Source of the DNA: Arabidopsis thaliana
Taxonomy: Eukaryota; Streptophyta; Magnoliopsida; Brassicales; Brassicaceae
Assembly: GCF_000001735.4 (NCBI RefSeq)
Contig: NC_003074.8
Span: 8,246,101 to 8,310,100 of the forward strand
DNA: 64,000 nucleotides
Direction: 5' to 3'
In this document: positions 9,056-20,488 of the stretch, in pieces
Position numbering within the stretch: the stretch's first letter is position 1
Layout: every line of letters begins with the position of its first letter
Notes under the pieces: model-generated
What the model was told of the DNA's origin: nothing
Databases searched by the model: none
What the model saw: the letters and a program-made list of their open reading frames with translations, nothing else
Position numbers and translations under genes: made by a program

Positions 9056-11460
9056 ATGGTTAAAGAAATAGCTTCTTGGTTATTGATACTATCAATGGTG
9101 GTGTTTGTTTCTCCGGTTTTAGCTATAAACGGCGGTGGTTATCCACGATGTAACTGCGAAGACGAAGGAAACAGTTTCTGGAGTACAGAGAACATTCTAG
9201 AAACTCAAAGAGTAAGCGATTTCTTAATCGCAGTAGCTTATTTCTCAATCCCTATTGAGTTACTTTACTTCGTGAGTTGTTCCAATGTTCCATTCAAATG
9301 GGTTCTCTTTGAGTTTATCGCCTTCATTGTTCTTTGTGGTATGACTCATCTTCTTCATGGTTGGACTTACTCTGCTCATCCATTTAGATTAATGATGGCG
9401 TTTACTGTTTTCAAGATGTTGACTGCTTTAGTCTCTTGTGCTACTGCGATTACGCTTATTACTTTGATTCCTCTGCTTTTGAAAGTTAAAGTTAGAGAGT
9501 TTATGCTTAAGAAGAAAGCTCATGAGCTTGGTCGTGAAGTTGGTTTGATTTTGATTAAGAAAGAGACTGGCTTTCATGTTCGTATGCTTACTCAAGAGAT
9601 TCGTAAGTCTTTGGATCGTCATACGATTCTTTATACTACTTTGGTTGAGCTTTCGAAGACTTTAGGGTTGCAGAATTGTGCGGTTTGGATGCCGAATGAC
9701 GGTGGAACGGAGATGGATTTGACTCATGAGTTGAGAGGGAGAGGTGGTTATGGTGGTTGTTCTGTTTCTATGGAGGATTTGGATGTTGTTAGGATTAGGG
9801 AGAGTGATGAAGTGAATGTGTTGAGTGTTGACTCGTCCATTGCTCGAGCTAGTGGTGGTGGTGGGGATGTTAGTGAGATTGGTGCCGTGGCTGCTATTAG
9901 AATGCCGATGCTTCGTGTTTCGGATTTTAATGGAGAGCTAAGTTATGCGATACTTGTTTGTGTTTTACCGGGCGGGACGCCTCGGGATTGGACTTATCAG
10001 GAGATTGAGATTGTTAAAGTTGTGGCGGATCAAGTAACCGTTGCGTTAGATCATGCAGCGGTTCTTGAAGAGTCTCAGCTTATGAGGGAGAAGCTGGCGG
10101 AACAGAACAGGGCGTTGCAGATGGCGAAGAGAGACGCGTTGAGAGCGAGCCAAGCGAGGAATGCGTTTCAGAAAACGATGAGCGAAGGGATGAGGCGTCC
10201 TATGCATTCGATACTCGGTCTTTTGTCGATGATTCAGGACGAGAAGTTGAGTGACGAGCAGAAAATGATTGTTGATACGATGGTTAAAACAGGGAATGTT
10301 ATGTCGAATTTGGTGGGGGACTCTATGGATGTGCCTGACGGTAGATTTGGTACGGAGATGAAACCATTTAGTCTGCATCGTACGATCCATGAAGCAGCTT
10401 GTATGGCGAGATGTTTGTGTCTATGCAATGGAATTAGGTTCTTGGTTGACGCGGAGAAGTCTCTACCTGATAATGTAGTAGGTGATGAAAGAAGGGTCTT
10501 TCAAGTGATACTTCATATAGTTGGTAGTTTAGTAAAGCCTAGAAAACGTCAAGAAGGATCTTCATTGATGTTTAAGGTTTTGAAAGAAAGAGGAAGCTTG
10601 GATAGGAGTGATCATAGATGGGCTGCTTGGAGATCACCGGCTTCTTCAGCAGATGGAGATGTGTATATAAGATTTGAAATGAATGTAGAGAATGATGATT
10701 CAAGTTCTCAATCATTTGCTTCTGTTTCCTCCAGAGATCAAGAAGTTGGTGATGTTAGATTCTCCGGCGGCTATGGGTTAGGACAAGATCTAAGCTTTGG
10801 TGTTTGTAAGAAAGTGGTGCAGGTGAGTTTCCTTACATATCTCTTTCTAAAGTTCCTGTCATTAGTCTGAGTTTCTGTTTAGGAGTTCTTTGATAATGTG
10901 TGCAGTTGATTCATGGGAATATCTCGGTGGTCCCTGGCTCGGATGGTTCACCGGAGACCATGTCGTTGCTCCTTCGGTTTCGACGTAGACCCTCCATATC
11001 TGTCCATGGATCCAGCGAGTCGCCAGCTCCTGACCACCACGCTCACCCACATTCGAATTCTCTGTTACGTGGCTTACAAGTTTTATTGGTAGACACCAAC
11101 GATTCGAACCGGGCAGTTACACGTAAACTCTTAGAGAAACTCGGGTGCGATGTAACCGCGGTTTCCTCTGGATTCGATTGCCTTACCGCCATTGCTCCCG
11201 GCTCGTCCTCGCCTTCTACTTCGTTTCAAGTGGTGGTGCTTGATCTTCAAATGGCAGAGATGGACGGTTATGAAGTGGCCATGAGGATCAGGAGTCGATC
11301 TTGGCCGTTGATTGTGGCGACGACAGTGAGCTTGGATGAAGAAATGTGGGACAAGTGTGCACAGATTGGAATCAATGGAGTTGTGAGAAAGCCAGTGGTG
11401 TTAAGAGCTATGGAGAGTGAGCTCCGAAGAGTATTGTTGCAAGCTGACCAACTTCTCTAA
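9056..11460 (+). CDS. ETR2: Ethylene receptor ETR2 (At3g23150), subfamily II
   Basis: Two coding exons, 9056-10822 and 10906-11460, give 773 aa, the known ETR2 length. A further intron (8925-9021) lies in the leader. An extra N-terminal hydrophobic segment (about 5-23) precedes three ethylene-binding membrane segments (about 55-75, 83-101, 115-140). C32 and C34 correspond to the dimer cysteines of ETR1. C94 and H98 in CGMTH are the copper ligands. P66 is the site changed in the dominant etr2-1 allele. A GAF domain spans about 185-335 and a histidine-kinase-like region starts near 370. Its phosphoacceptor His is replaced (MSEGMRRPMHS, E377), and canonical N and G boxes are not recognisable. 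The C-terminal receiver (about 646-765) keeps D652, D702 and K751. The protein acts at the ER with CTR1 to repress ethylene signalling until ethylene binds. Confidence 0.97.
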
Positions 11461-13636
11461 GTTGTTATCTCAACTTCTCTTCTACATTCAAAATTTTTAC
11501 ACCATAGATTTATGTCAAATATATCAAAATGAAATTTCGAAATTGTTATTATATATACCACCCATATCTCTATGATTTGTACATCCTGTTTTTTTTTGTT
11601 CTTTTTCTCATTTTGAACCCCACGAAATTGCATTGAATCTTAGTATTTCGTAGGGTCAAGAAGGAGTCAGTTTCGTAGTTTTTTGTTTTCTTTATGTTAC
11701 GAACTTACGAAACTGAATATGGCATTATAGAGTTTTGAAGATAAATTTTCTTCGTTACTACTCTACATCAAGTTAATTCTCTAGTAGGTATTAGAGCTCT
11801 CTTAAATTATCCTGGAACATGAAAAGTTGTAGATAATGTCGTCTGCCACTTTTGTAATAAACTTTTCAAACAAAAGAATCATTGAAAAAAATGTGTGACT
11901 TTATTAGTTGTTACCAGTAAAAATCAAAATATAGTAATTATTTGTTAGATTCATGCCCCCTGGACTAGAGAAGATTACATTAAACAAAACTGCACATTCC
12001 TCGAGCCTATTAAACTAAAAGAACTGCATAAAATAAAGTAGAAATGGATTGGATTTGCAGAAAGTGAATCTAGGGAAGAGATGGGTTTACGTAACTTGCA
12101 ATTATATATTCAAACCCACTTGTGCTTATACATTTGTTTCTTCGAACCCGACAATCTTTGACAGATTAGTCTTAATTATTAGTTAAAGTACTAATTATTT
12201 GATAACTACAGTGAAAACAATCATGTCCAAATAGATAACCACTCTTCACTTTACACTTTCAAGAATCCAAATATTTCCCCCGGCTGCCTACAGTTATTGC
12301 GAGTAAAACAGTTTAGAGAAATAAAGAAGAAGAAAAAAGATTGATTTGTTACATTACATCATAAGTAAAATTATGTAAATAACTGATGTGCTAGTCTAAA
12401 TCGCGTCTAAAATTTTCTTTTGTGTATAAATTAAGAATCTTAGGAAATTTGTGGTACTAGGAAGTTATTATTGTTAGTTATTTTTCATAAGTAACTAATT
12501 TCGAAAAACAATTATTCAGAAAATATATAGGCTTATTTAAGTTGATCAAAAATAATTGCTATTATGAAGCCGAAATGATAATGGCTTGAGCCACAAGATC
12601 AAGACCAAAGGGGTCGTTCCTAGTCAATATAGCTGACAAAATGATTTGCAAAGTCTTGAAATACCTTATCACCATCAACTCATAAATAGAAGATGTTCGA
12701 TGTATTATTCATTCCAAAGTCGAACAATATACAAAAGGGACCGATGCATGTGTTAATCTTAATCATACCTCCTTTTTGTTTATACCCAAGAAAAAAAAAA
12801 GTATAATATGTGAACACATAACATAGAAGTTTTGCTTTCCCTCTATTTTTGGCTAAAACAGAAAGAAATTCATATCTCTTTTTTAGGTCTAGAAGAAAGA
12901 AAAAAAAAAACAAGAACACAAACGTAGATAGAGAATTCTACTCATATTATCCAAAATATAGTCAATTCGATCCAAACTTCTTGTTTGCTTGTGATCACGT
13001 CATTCACAAAAGATAAATTAGCTTTGTCTTAACATTATATGTTAGTCAAAGGAATTGAAGTATATCAACTACTGTTGTCTTCTAGTTTACTAGGAGGCCC
13101 TTGTTCAATTTTCCTAATTTTCTAAGTTAATTTCCACTAGAGAAATAGGAATATGAATACGAGTTATAAAGTTAATAAAACCAAAACTTTCTTGAATTAA
13201 TAGTTCAGCAATTTGATGTATTTATATATTCAGCAAAACACATAGGAAGATCTAGCTAGAAATTCTGGAGCTTAGTCTAGATACAAAGACTATGCAGAGA
13301 CCTTTACCAACGACTGATTTGATATAAAGAGAACTTTGGGCCAAAGGTTGATCTAGTTCTTAGTCAATATAAGGTTAGGCCCAAACCCCAAAAGCCTTGA
13401 CCCAATATATTAACTTTCTTTTTCATTCTTACACACAACAATCAATAGCAACAATAAATGAAATTCTCATCGTTGACACACAAAAAAAGAAAATCTCAAC
13501 CACAAAAATGTCAAGCTTGGTTCAAAAAACATCAATGCACTTTTTGCCCTACTCAATCTCTCTCTGATTAAATGCATTCATCACCTAACATCTCTCTCTC
13601 TTGTTGGGTTGGCTTTAATATATGTCTTTCAAAAAA
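11461..13636. other. Intergenic DNA between ETR2 and the DUF668 gene
   Basis: The first approximately 150 bases are the ETR2 3' UTR. The rest is AT-rich with no supported gene; the 79-codon minus frame near 12.7-12.9 kb is low-complexity. Confidence 0.5.
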
Positions 13637-13816
13637 GCTCATATTCTTCAATACACACACTTAACTTTGCCTAACTATGAGTTACCATCTCTAACATTGT
13701 CTAACTAAGATTGGAGTTATCATTGTTAAAGCTCATATTCTTCAATACACACTTAAAAAAACTCATATTCTTCAATACACACTTAACATTGTCTAACTAA
13801 GATTTGGAGTTATCTA
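13637..13816. repeat. Short direct repeats downstream of the DUF668 gene
   Basis: CTCATATTCTTCAATACACA occurs three times, at about 13638, 13732 and 13763. AACATTGTCTAACTAAGATT occurs at about 13693 and 13785. The array is an imperfect tandem duplication with one partial unit. It lies about 140 bases beyond the stop codon of the minus-strand gene, within or just past its 3' UTR. Confidence 0.7.
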
Positions 13817-13958
13817 CAACAGAACTTCAATTTTCACAATCATTTTTTATGTATGCAAACAAAACTAGATATTTAGTATTCACAATGTGTTGAATCATAA
13901 ACAAATGTATCTATAGAACAACACTAAGAAGAAGAAAGAAAGAAAAAAAAACCAATTG

Positions 13959-15554
13959 TTAGTCCAAGTAAGCTGCACGGCATTGGCTCTGCCACTCAAA
14001 ACAATCTTCATAATCAAAGCTACTCGCGCAATCCAACAACGCGTTTTGTTGTTGTTCGTAATGGCAAATGTAGTTTAACCCGACAAGAAGCTTACAAATC
14101 GCAGCTTCTGTCTTCTCTCTATCAGCAAAGTAAAGAGTCTGAAGTAGAAGAACGTTAGTTCGCTTCACAATCTGATTCTGCTGCTCGAAGTTGCGTTCGC
14201 TCTGCCACCGGATCATGTTGTGAGCTAAAGGAGCAAGCCAAGAAAGTATACCGTCTATGGTTTCTTTCCAGTCGTGAGCTAGAGGAGCGTCGTAGATCGA
14301 AATGTTCTTCAAGTATGATCTTAGACTAGCCTTAAGCGTTGTCTTCAAACTCGTTGGTAACATTTGGTAAAGATCATCTCTTGCTTCTTCGCCTATTAGA
14401 TGAGGGTACTTAAGAAGCTTTTCTACCACAATCACAACATTTGCATAGTGCAAAGATAAAGCAGATCCTCCAATAGTTGAAGCTGAAGCATGTTGAGTTA
14501 ACCTGCTCTTAAAACCAAACTTATTACTCCGAATCATCCTAGCTGTACTCAAAGGAAATGTAATCCGACCCCCATCTTCATCATCATCATCATCATCATC
14601 ACCAATAGTCCTATTCATAGCAAGACATTCCATGAACATCCTACCAGGATTAGTCCCACAAGGGAAATTGAAATCCCCTGCACGCGTAAACTCATCCGCT
14701 TCGCTTCTCCTCGAATCCTTAAAACCCGCAACAGACCTTGAGTTAACAGCCTTACTCGCTTCATTCTTGCTACGATCTCTCTTCAAAGTCACATCCTTTT
14801 TCCCTCTCAAACCCAACCCACCAAAAACAGTTTCAATCCTACCATAAATAGTACAAACAGTCCTAGCCAACATCTCAACAACCTTATCATAAGTTTGGTT
14901 CCACAACGAACCATCTCTAAGACTCTTCACGTCCTGTCTCTGCCACATAAGCTTCTGTTCAAAAGCTTTAACACTCTCTTGATGCTGCTGACTTCTCTGA
15001 AGCTTCACTATAGCTTGTTCAAGCTCATTCATCACTTCCATTTCACAATACAAACTACAAGTAGCATTCACAAATCTCTCCATCTTCTTAACCATAGATT
15101 CCATATCTTTAACCAAGAACCCTAACTTCCTAAAATCAATCGCACCATTCACTATATCTTCATAAACATGCTCAAATCCTTGTAAAGCAGGTTCGTTACA
15201 TTTCTTACCTAACCTAGACACAACACTAGCTACACGGCTCAAATCATCAAGCTTCTCAGAGACAGAGAGATCTAAAAGATGATTCTCATCGGAAGATACA
15301 AGCTTTCTAACTCCTTCCGAGTGAAAAACCTCGGCTTTAAGCTTAGAGATCTCTGTATCGGACAGAGAACGGTGAAGGTGAATGGTTTTAGACATAACGT
15401 TAGCTACTTCGAAAGATAAGATTCCAATTGTTTGTTTAGGAAGAGAGACTGGTTTAGGGGTTTTCTTAGTGGAAGAAGATTCAAGAAGAAGAGCGTGCTT
15501 GAGATTAGAACTTACTTGGTTTCTCATTTTCACAATCCAAGCTTCTGAAACCAT
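13959..15554 (-). CDS. DUF3475/DUF668 protein, PSK SIMULATOR-like (At3g23160)
   Basis: A single uninterrupted exon encodes 531 aa. An N-terminal DUF3475 region lies at about 43-99 (TIGILSFEVANVMSKTIHLH). A DUF668 region lies at about 363-452, with HYANVVIVVEKLLKYPHLIG. Between them are Lys/Glu-rich helical stretches (about 150-220) and a basic, Ser-rich linker. A run of Asp from GAT/GAC repeats (plus strand 14577-14598) is a short codon microsatellite. The family includes the PSI proteins linked to phytosulfokine signalling and growth, but those are usually longer and N-myristoylated. This one starts MVSEAW, with no Gly2, so membrane anchoring by myristate is not expected. The ATG at 15554 is the first of the long frame. 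The presumed leader contains an unrelated 104-codon open frame (15696-16010), probably chance or an upstream ORF. Confidence 0.88.
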   Translation of the reverse strand: MVSEAWIVKMRNQVSSNLKHALLLESSSTKKTPKPVSLPKQTIGILSFEVANVMSKTIHLHRSLSDTEISKLKAEVFHSEGVRKLVSSDENHLLDLSVSEKLDDLSRVASVVSRLGKKCNEPALQGFEHVYEDIVNGAIDFRKLGFLVKDMESMVKKMERFVNATCSLYCEMEVMNELEQAIVKLQRSQQHQESVKAFEQKLMWQRQDVKSLRDGSLWNQTYDKVVEMLARTVCTIYGRIETVFGGLGLRGKKDVTLKRDRSKNEASKAVNSRSVAGFKDSRRSEADEFTRAGDFNFPCGTNPGRMFMECLAMNRTIGDDDDDDDEDGGRITFPLSTARMIRSNKFGFKSRLTQHASASTIGGSALSLHYANVVIVVEKLLKYPHLIGEEARDDLYQMLPTSLKTTLKASLRSYLKNISIYDAPLAHDWKETIDGILSWLAPLAHNMIRWQSERNFEQQNQIVKRTNVLLLQTLYFADREKTEAAICKLLVGLNYICHYEQQQNALLDCASSFDYEDCFEWQSQCRAAYLD

Positions 15555-16010
15555 TGTAAAAATCGAAACTTTGAAAACAATTTCAAAGAAAGTTTGAGTC
15601 TTTATGGAGATTAAGAACAGATCCGTGGAAAAAAAGAAAAGGGTTTTTAGATTATGACATTTAACTTTCTCGAGGAATGAAGAAATGAAAAGGGTTTAAT
15701 CATTGGGGATTATGGGCGGTACTTGAAAAAGAAGATGTACCATTGATGTGAGCTTTTTGAGGGATTGGAGAAGGAGAAAGTAAAAGTGGTGAAGAAGAAG
15801 AAGAAGAAGAAGATGGGTTTTGATGAGGGAAGCTTTAAAGTTTGGACCCAACTCCGCAAGGTTCTTGTAAGAGACAGAGAGATGTTGAAGAAAGAGAGAG
15901 GATTTTGAAAGTTGTGAAATTTGGGTTTGATTTTGAGAAAAGAGAGAGAAGAAAGAGTTGTTATTAATTTTTTTGAAAGGGAGTGATGTTGCAGCTAGTA
16001 CTTGCTCCAC

Positions 16011-18549
16011 TAATGTTCTTCATTTTTTTTTGTATTTTAAATTTTACTCAAATTTTCAACTTATTCTATTTTAAATCTTGGGAATTTCAACCTATTCAAT
16101 ACAGTACCAAATCATTCTCTTTTTTATCCACAATTTTGTTAAAAATATTTTATAAAGAAAAAATTAGGTATTTTTGGTGATGTGGAGTGATGTCTCACAA
16201 AATATACATCAATCATGAAATTATTTTACACATTAATATTTTAGATACACTAATTTTGGATATTGTGGTGTTAAGTTTTTAAAGATATATTTTGGTAAAT
16301 TTCTTAAACGTAATTAATATTTATTTTAAAATATTTTTAAAAGTTTTGTTTTTGACGTCTATTGACTTGTAATATTTGTTTTGTTTCGTGTATATATGGA
16401 GGCTATCAACTTTTGTAATGGGGATTTATGATAAATAATTGTTGGAAACAAATTATATATAATAAATAACTAATCCTAAATTAGTAGATTTAGCATTGAT
16501 AAACCTTAGCAATCATTTGGTATTATTGATTCTTATTTCTAATATTTAGAGATATATTAGACTAAGATGTAAGAGTTTTAAAATTTTAAATGTCAAAAAA
16601 CCTTTAAACATACAGTAATATAAAGCAACAATAGGTGGAGCGTTTTTATGAAATTTCTTTGATAATCTTTGGAAACTGTTTTAAAAACCTTAAATAGATA
16701 CAGGTTCTCGGTTTCATCATTTGTCCCAAATAGAATGGAATCTGTAGAAGATGTAATGAAACTCGAATATGAGAGTAACTATTGTGTGAGCGTGACATCA
16801 TTGATAACTTGAGAGACCAATACATTGGGAACAAAGAAGCACTTAAAAAGTTGACTACAAGAAAGAATTTGTTTGACCGATGATGTTCTTCTTGTTGTCT
16901 CCACTCTCTTTGGATTTTTTGTCGGCTAAAGATTACCTAATTTACACTCACAAAACTTAAGAAATTCGCAACTTTCTCCATCTTTTCAAAACCAATTTTT
17001 TTCGTTGACCTAATTTCAAAGAAAAATCTAGGATCAAAATCAAGTGACATTTTTCAACACGGAATTAGAATTTTAAATATTCGAATTCGTTGTGTCGTGT
17101 TTGAAATGTTTGTGATTAAACAAGAAAGAAATATTTTATCATAGACGATAGATTAGTTGAGGTGAGAGAGGGAGTTGGTGACTAAAAATTCTTCATGTAA
17201 AGAGGAGACAAAGCATACAGAGACAATAATACAATGAATGAAATTACATGTTGATTTCCATCTCAGTGGGATTTCCTAATCATTATATATTTTATTATTT
17301 TGCTATAAAATTCACGAATTTCTCTTAAATACATATTTAAAATACTAAACAAATAATCTCAAACATACACTCATTAACAAAAATAAATAAAAGAAGGACA
17401 TAAAATTTTATTTTGTTACTTTGGTATGAAATATAGTACTTAATGAATCTAATACGGAATATCTGATCCAAACCCGAAGATCCAAAAACTCAAAATATCT
17501 GATCCGAACTTGAAGGGGTATCTGAACGTTCACCCCTAGCTGCTACACAAAAACATCAAAGTAAACTGAGGATAGGAAAATGCAGAAAAATCCACATAAT
17601 TGGTTTATGAATAAGATTATTCCTACTTACATTTTCAGAACTACTTACGTTTGAAACAAATCCATTGAAAAGAGAAGAAAAACTTTTAATATTTGTTAAA
17701 GAGAAAGAAAAAAAAATTAGTTCGAGACATTTAGTCTACATTTTTGATGAATTTATAAGTAATCTTTTTCTTTGCATTGTCGTAGTCTCGTAGAATATGA
17801 ATAACGTAGTATAAAATAGAAATTGTGATATTACATATAAAAATTTCATACGAGTACAATTCAAGCACATATTATTATTGTATAACAATTGTCTCAATAG
17901 AAAGACAATAAAATCATACTTCATTGAATTGTTATAGAATATAAATAGATAAGAGGATTATCAAGGCGTGGTGAGCCAACAACTTTCGGCCCACATTTCT
18001 TAAAATCATTCTCTTTTTGTGTCAAATTTAGGTTAAGATTTTGGTGGTTTCCATTTGGACCCTTGTCACATGCATCACTACTGATACTATTATTATTCTT
18101 GTACTAATCCGTAATAATCAATTCCGCTTTAACCTTATTGAGTTTGACATTTCATGGCCGTAGTCTGTTTCGCAATTAGGCCCGTTTCTTTATTAAGGCC
18201 CAATATAGTTCATACATCGAAATGGAAATAGGCTGGATAGCTACGTTTGAGAAGTTAACATGTCGTTCTTTCAACTACAGTTCAAGAATGCTAGGATTAG
18301 AACTTATTCCATGTGGTTCTAACCAACCGTTGTTAATATGCTATATAATATCTATACAATGGTTTAGGTATATAGTCAGAGACTCAAAGTGAAATTTATG
18401 ATCCTTTCGCAAAATAATTTTGCATCAAATCATGAGAAGTTGACAACAGTTGCAGATTAAGGCAAAATAATGAAGAAAGAGAGAGGATTCATTTATTATT
18501 TTATCATAAGATTTAAACGGATTAAACAGAATTAGTTTTGTATAGAAGA
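16011..18549. other. Long intergenic region, mostly AT-rich
   Basis: No confident gene. At 16735-16900 there is a less AT-rich stretch with a short plus-strand frame (MESVEDVMKLEYESNYC, then a stop). At 17455-17540 the sequence contains ATCTGATCC/GAACC-type repeats ending GAACGTTCACCCCTAG, which resembles a degenerate dispersed repeat of crucifer genomes. Both are low-confidence remnants. Confidence 0.35.
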
Positions 18550-18960
18550 TTAGCAATCATACAAGCATTCGCAATATATAATAATAGTTTCCGGAGGGAA
18601 TGGAAAATAAGTAACAGTTCCAACACCTTTGTATTTAGCCATGCATTTTTCTTTGCATGCATCTTCTCCAAAACAAGCCCATCCAGTTTTACATTGTTTT
18701 GCTTCTCCTACCATTTTTTGGTTCTCTATATATCAAAACAAGATTTAAATCATTGTATTAACATATTTTATTTTTTCTCTTAATTTTATATTTTAGTTTA
18801 CTTTTTATCAGTTCCAACCAAGAACACAACAACATATGTCAATCCGATTTTTGCAGGTTAAATGATGAAAATTAATATATTAAATAATTAATGATATAGT
18901 ACCTGATGAAGAAATAAGAAAAACGACAATTAGTACGAACATGATAGAAGAGTTCTTCAT
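18550..18960 (-). CDS. LCR42: Defensin-like cysteine-rich peptide (probably LCR42, At3g23165)
   Basis: Two exons on the minus strand, 18960-18903 and 18725-18550, give 77 aa. Exon 1 is a signal peptide, MKNSSIMFVLIVVFLISSS. Exon 2 encodes the mature peptide after the usual phase-1 intron. Cys spacing follows the DEFL pattern (QC..WAC..DAC..KC, then YCEC..DC), but only seven Cys are present. Where the paralogue at 20.1 kb has GVGTC, this one has GVGTV, so the fifth Cys is missing. The acceptor used here (TTTTGATATATAG) aligns with that of the paralogue and adds ENQKM before VGEAK; a weaker in-frame alternative (GGTAG) would omit it. Expected to be secreted. Symbol from position; the gene itself is clear. 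Confidence 0.8.
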
Positions 18961-19209
18961 ATTGATTTTTTTCTGGGTTTGTGAAGATTGAAATTAGTTT
19001 TAAATATCTATTTTTTTTTATTATTTTTTTTAGTGGTTTGCAATTTCCCTATCATATCATATTTATAGGAAAATCTTTAGTTTTTAACTTTGTCGCTTTA
19101 ATTTGTTTTCATTTATTGATATTCATACTTTATTGCTTTTAGTTTTTTACGTTATGATCATTTTCATTATATTTTTAGATTTGTTATTTATTGCTTATAT
19201 AGATTTTTT
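18961..19209. other. Intergenic DNA upstream of the first defensin-like gene
   Basis: T-rich presumed promoter of the minus-strand LCR gene. No other feature seen. Confidence 0.4.
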
Positions 19210-19555
19210 TTTTATTTTAGAACTTTTTAAAAACTCTTGTAAATCCTTTTAAAAAATCTTTAAAAGTTCTTGTAAATATCTTTTAAAATTTTTTAAAAGC
19301 TCTTAAAAAATTCTTAAAGCCTTTTGAACCCTTAAAAATCTTTTACAATGGTATTATAGTTTTACAAGGATTTTAAATAATTACAAAGGTTTTAAAAGTG
19401 GGTACTTAAATACTTTACAAGGATTTTAGTAGGTTTTCAAATGATTTACAAATCTTTTTAACAACTTTACAACGCTTTTAAAATGATTTAAAAATCTTTA
19501 CAAAGATTTATTTAAGAGTTTTTAAAAGATTTACAAGGGTTTTTAAATACAATTT
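19210..19555. repeat. Foldback (inverted-repeat) element built from TTGTAAAT/ATTTACAA units
   Basis: The left half repeats CTCTTGTAAATCCTTTTAAA-like units. The right half repeats their reverse complement (TTTTAAAAGATTTACAAGGG). The reverse complement of 19500-19550 aligns with 19215-19275 with few differences. The whole could fold into one long imperfect hairpin with its turn near 19360. It resembles a foldback or MITE-like element. No clear target duplication was identified. Confidence 0.6.
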
Positions 19556-20117
19556 GTTTTGGCGAGAAAAACAAGTTTGACCCAAACAATTTTATTTTCC
19601 AATTACATATTCTCATTAAATAATGGATAATTTAATTATTTCGTTGAAAGAAAGACGTATTTTAAAAAATGACCAACAAAAAAGATATTGTTGCAAAGAA
19701 GCACTAGAAAATAGTACTTTTGCAAATTCCCTAATCTTTTATTGAATAACATGTGATTTTAATAATAATAAAAAGAAGAAACTCTTATAAAATCACTAAT
19801 CCTGTACACCCCGCTTAATTTTCTTTGAATTTCAAAGTACACCCCTCTTTAATTTTCTTTGAATTTCAAAAACCCTTAGTATGGAGGATGACCGGTGCTC
19901 CATCAAGGATCATGTAACTTAAGTAAATCATGTATCCCAATTTTGTTAATTATAATTTTGATTTATGTCTAATTCTTTTGAGAAATATCAATTTATAATA
20001 AGACCTTGAATATATAAAAGATAAATGATACAAATATGGCGATTAAAAAACAGATTTTTAATTTATTTCTTTATTCTAAGATTTAATAGTTTACAAAGAT
20101 AGTTTGGATATAAAAGT

Positions 20118-20488
20118 TTAGCAATCAAACATGCAATCACACATATAATAAGTTATCGGAGCTGGGAATTCTGGAATAGTATACAAATTACAGGTTCCAA
20201 CTCCTTTGTGTTTAGCCATGCAGTTTTCTTTGCATTTGTCTTCTTCTTTAGGACCTAAGCAAGTCCATCCATCAGAACACGTTTTTGCTTCTCCTACTAT
20301 CAAAACCAAAATATACAAATTATTTACACCAAGAACACAACAAAAAAGTTTGCATGCCATTTTTGCAAGTTAAAGTACCAAAATTAATATATCAAACAAT
20401 GAGAATGTTTTTTTTAATCTAAAATACCTGAAGAAGAAATGACGAAAAAGACAACTAGTAGCAATAGAATAGAAGAGTTCTTCATCAT
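20118..20488 (-). CDS. LCR39: Defensin-like cysteine-rich peptide (probably LCR39, At3g23167)
   Basis: Two minus-strand exons, 20488-20428 and 20296-20118, give 79 aa. Exon 1 encodes a signal peptide with two adjacent start codons (MMKNSSILLLLVVFFVISSS). A phase-1 intron follows, and exon 2 begins VGEAKTCSDGWTC. All eight cysteines of a defensin-like fold are present (TC, TC, KC, NC, TC, MCDC, DC), with a GVGTC segment where the gamma-core normally lies. It is a close tandem paralogue of the gene at 18.55-18.96 kb: same intron position, same strand, near-identical signal peptide. The continuous frame that runs from 20360 through the intron is an artefact. Likely a secreted peptide; its target is unknown. 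Confidence 0.85.

Noticed and set aside
10046-10428. Minus-strand frames inside ETR2 exon 1
   Set aside because: Antisense shadows of the receptor coding sequence; no independent features.
15696-16010. 104-codon minus-strand frame upstream of the DUF668 gene
   Set aside because: Lies in the presumed leader, has Ser/Leu/Phe low-complexity composition and no family match; at most an upstream ORF.
20297-20360. ATG-initiated continuation of the LCR39 frame upstream of exon 2
   Set aside because: This is intron read-through; the signal-peptide exon at 20488-20428 with matching splice phase is the true start.
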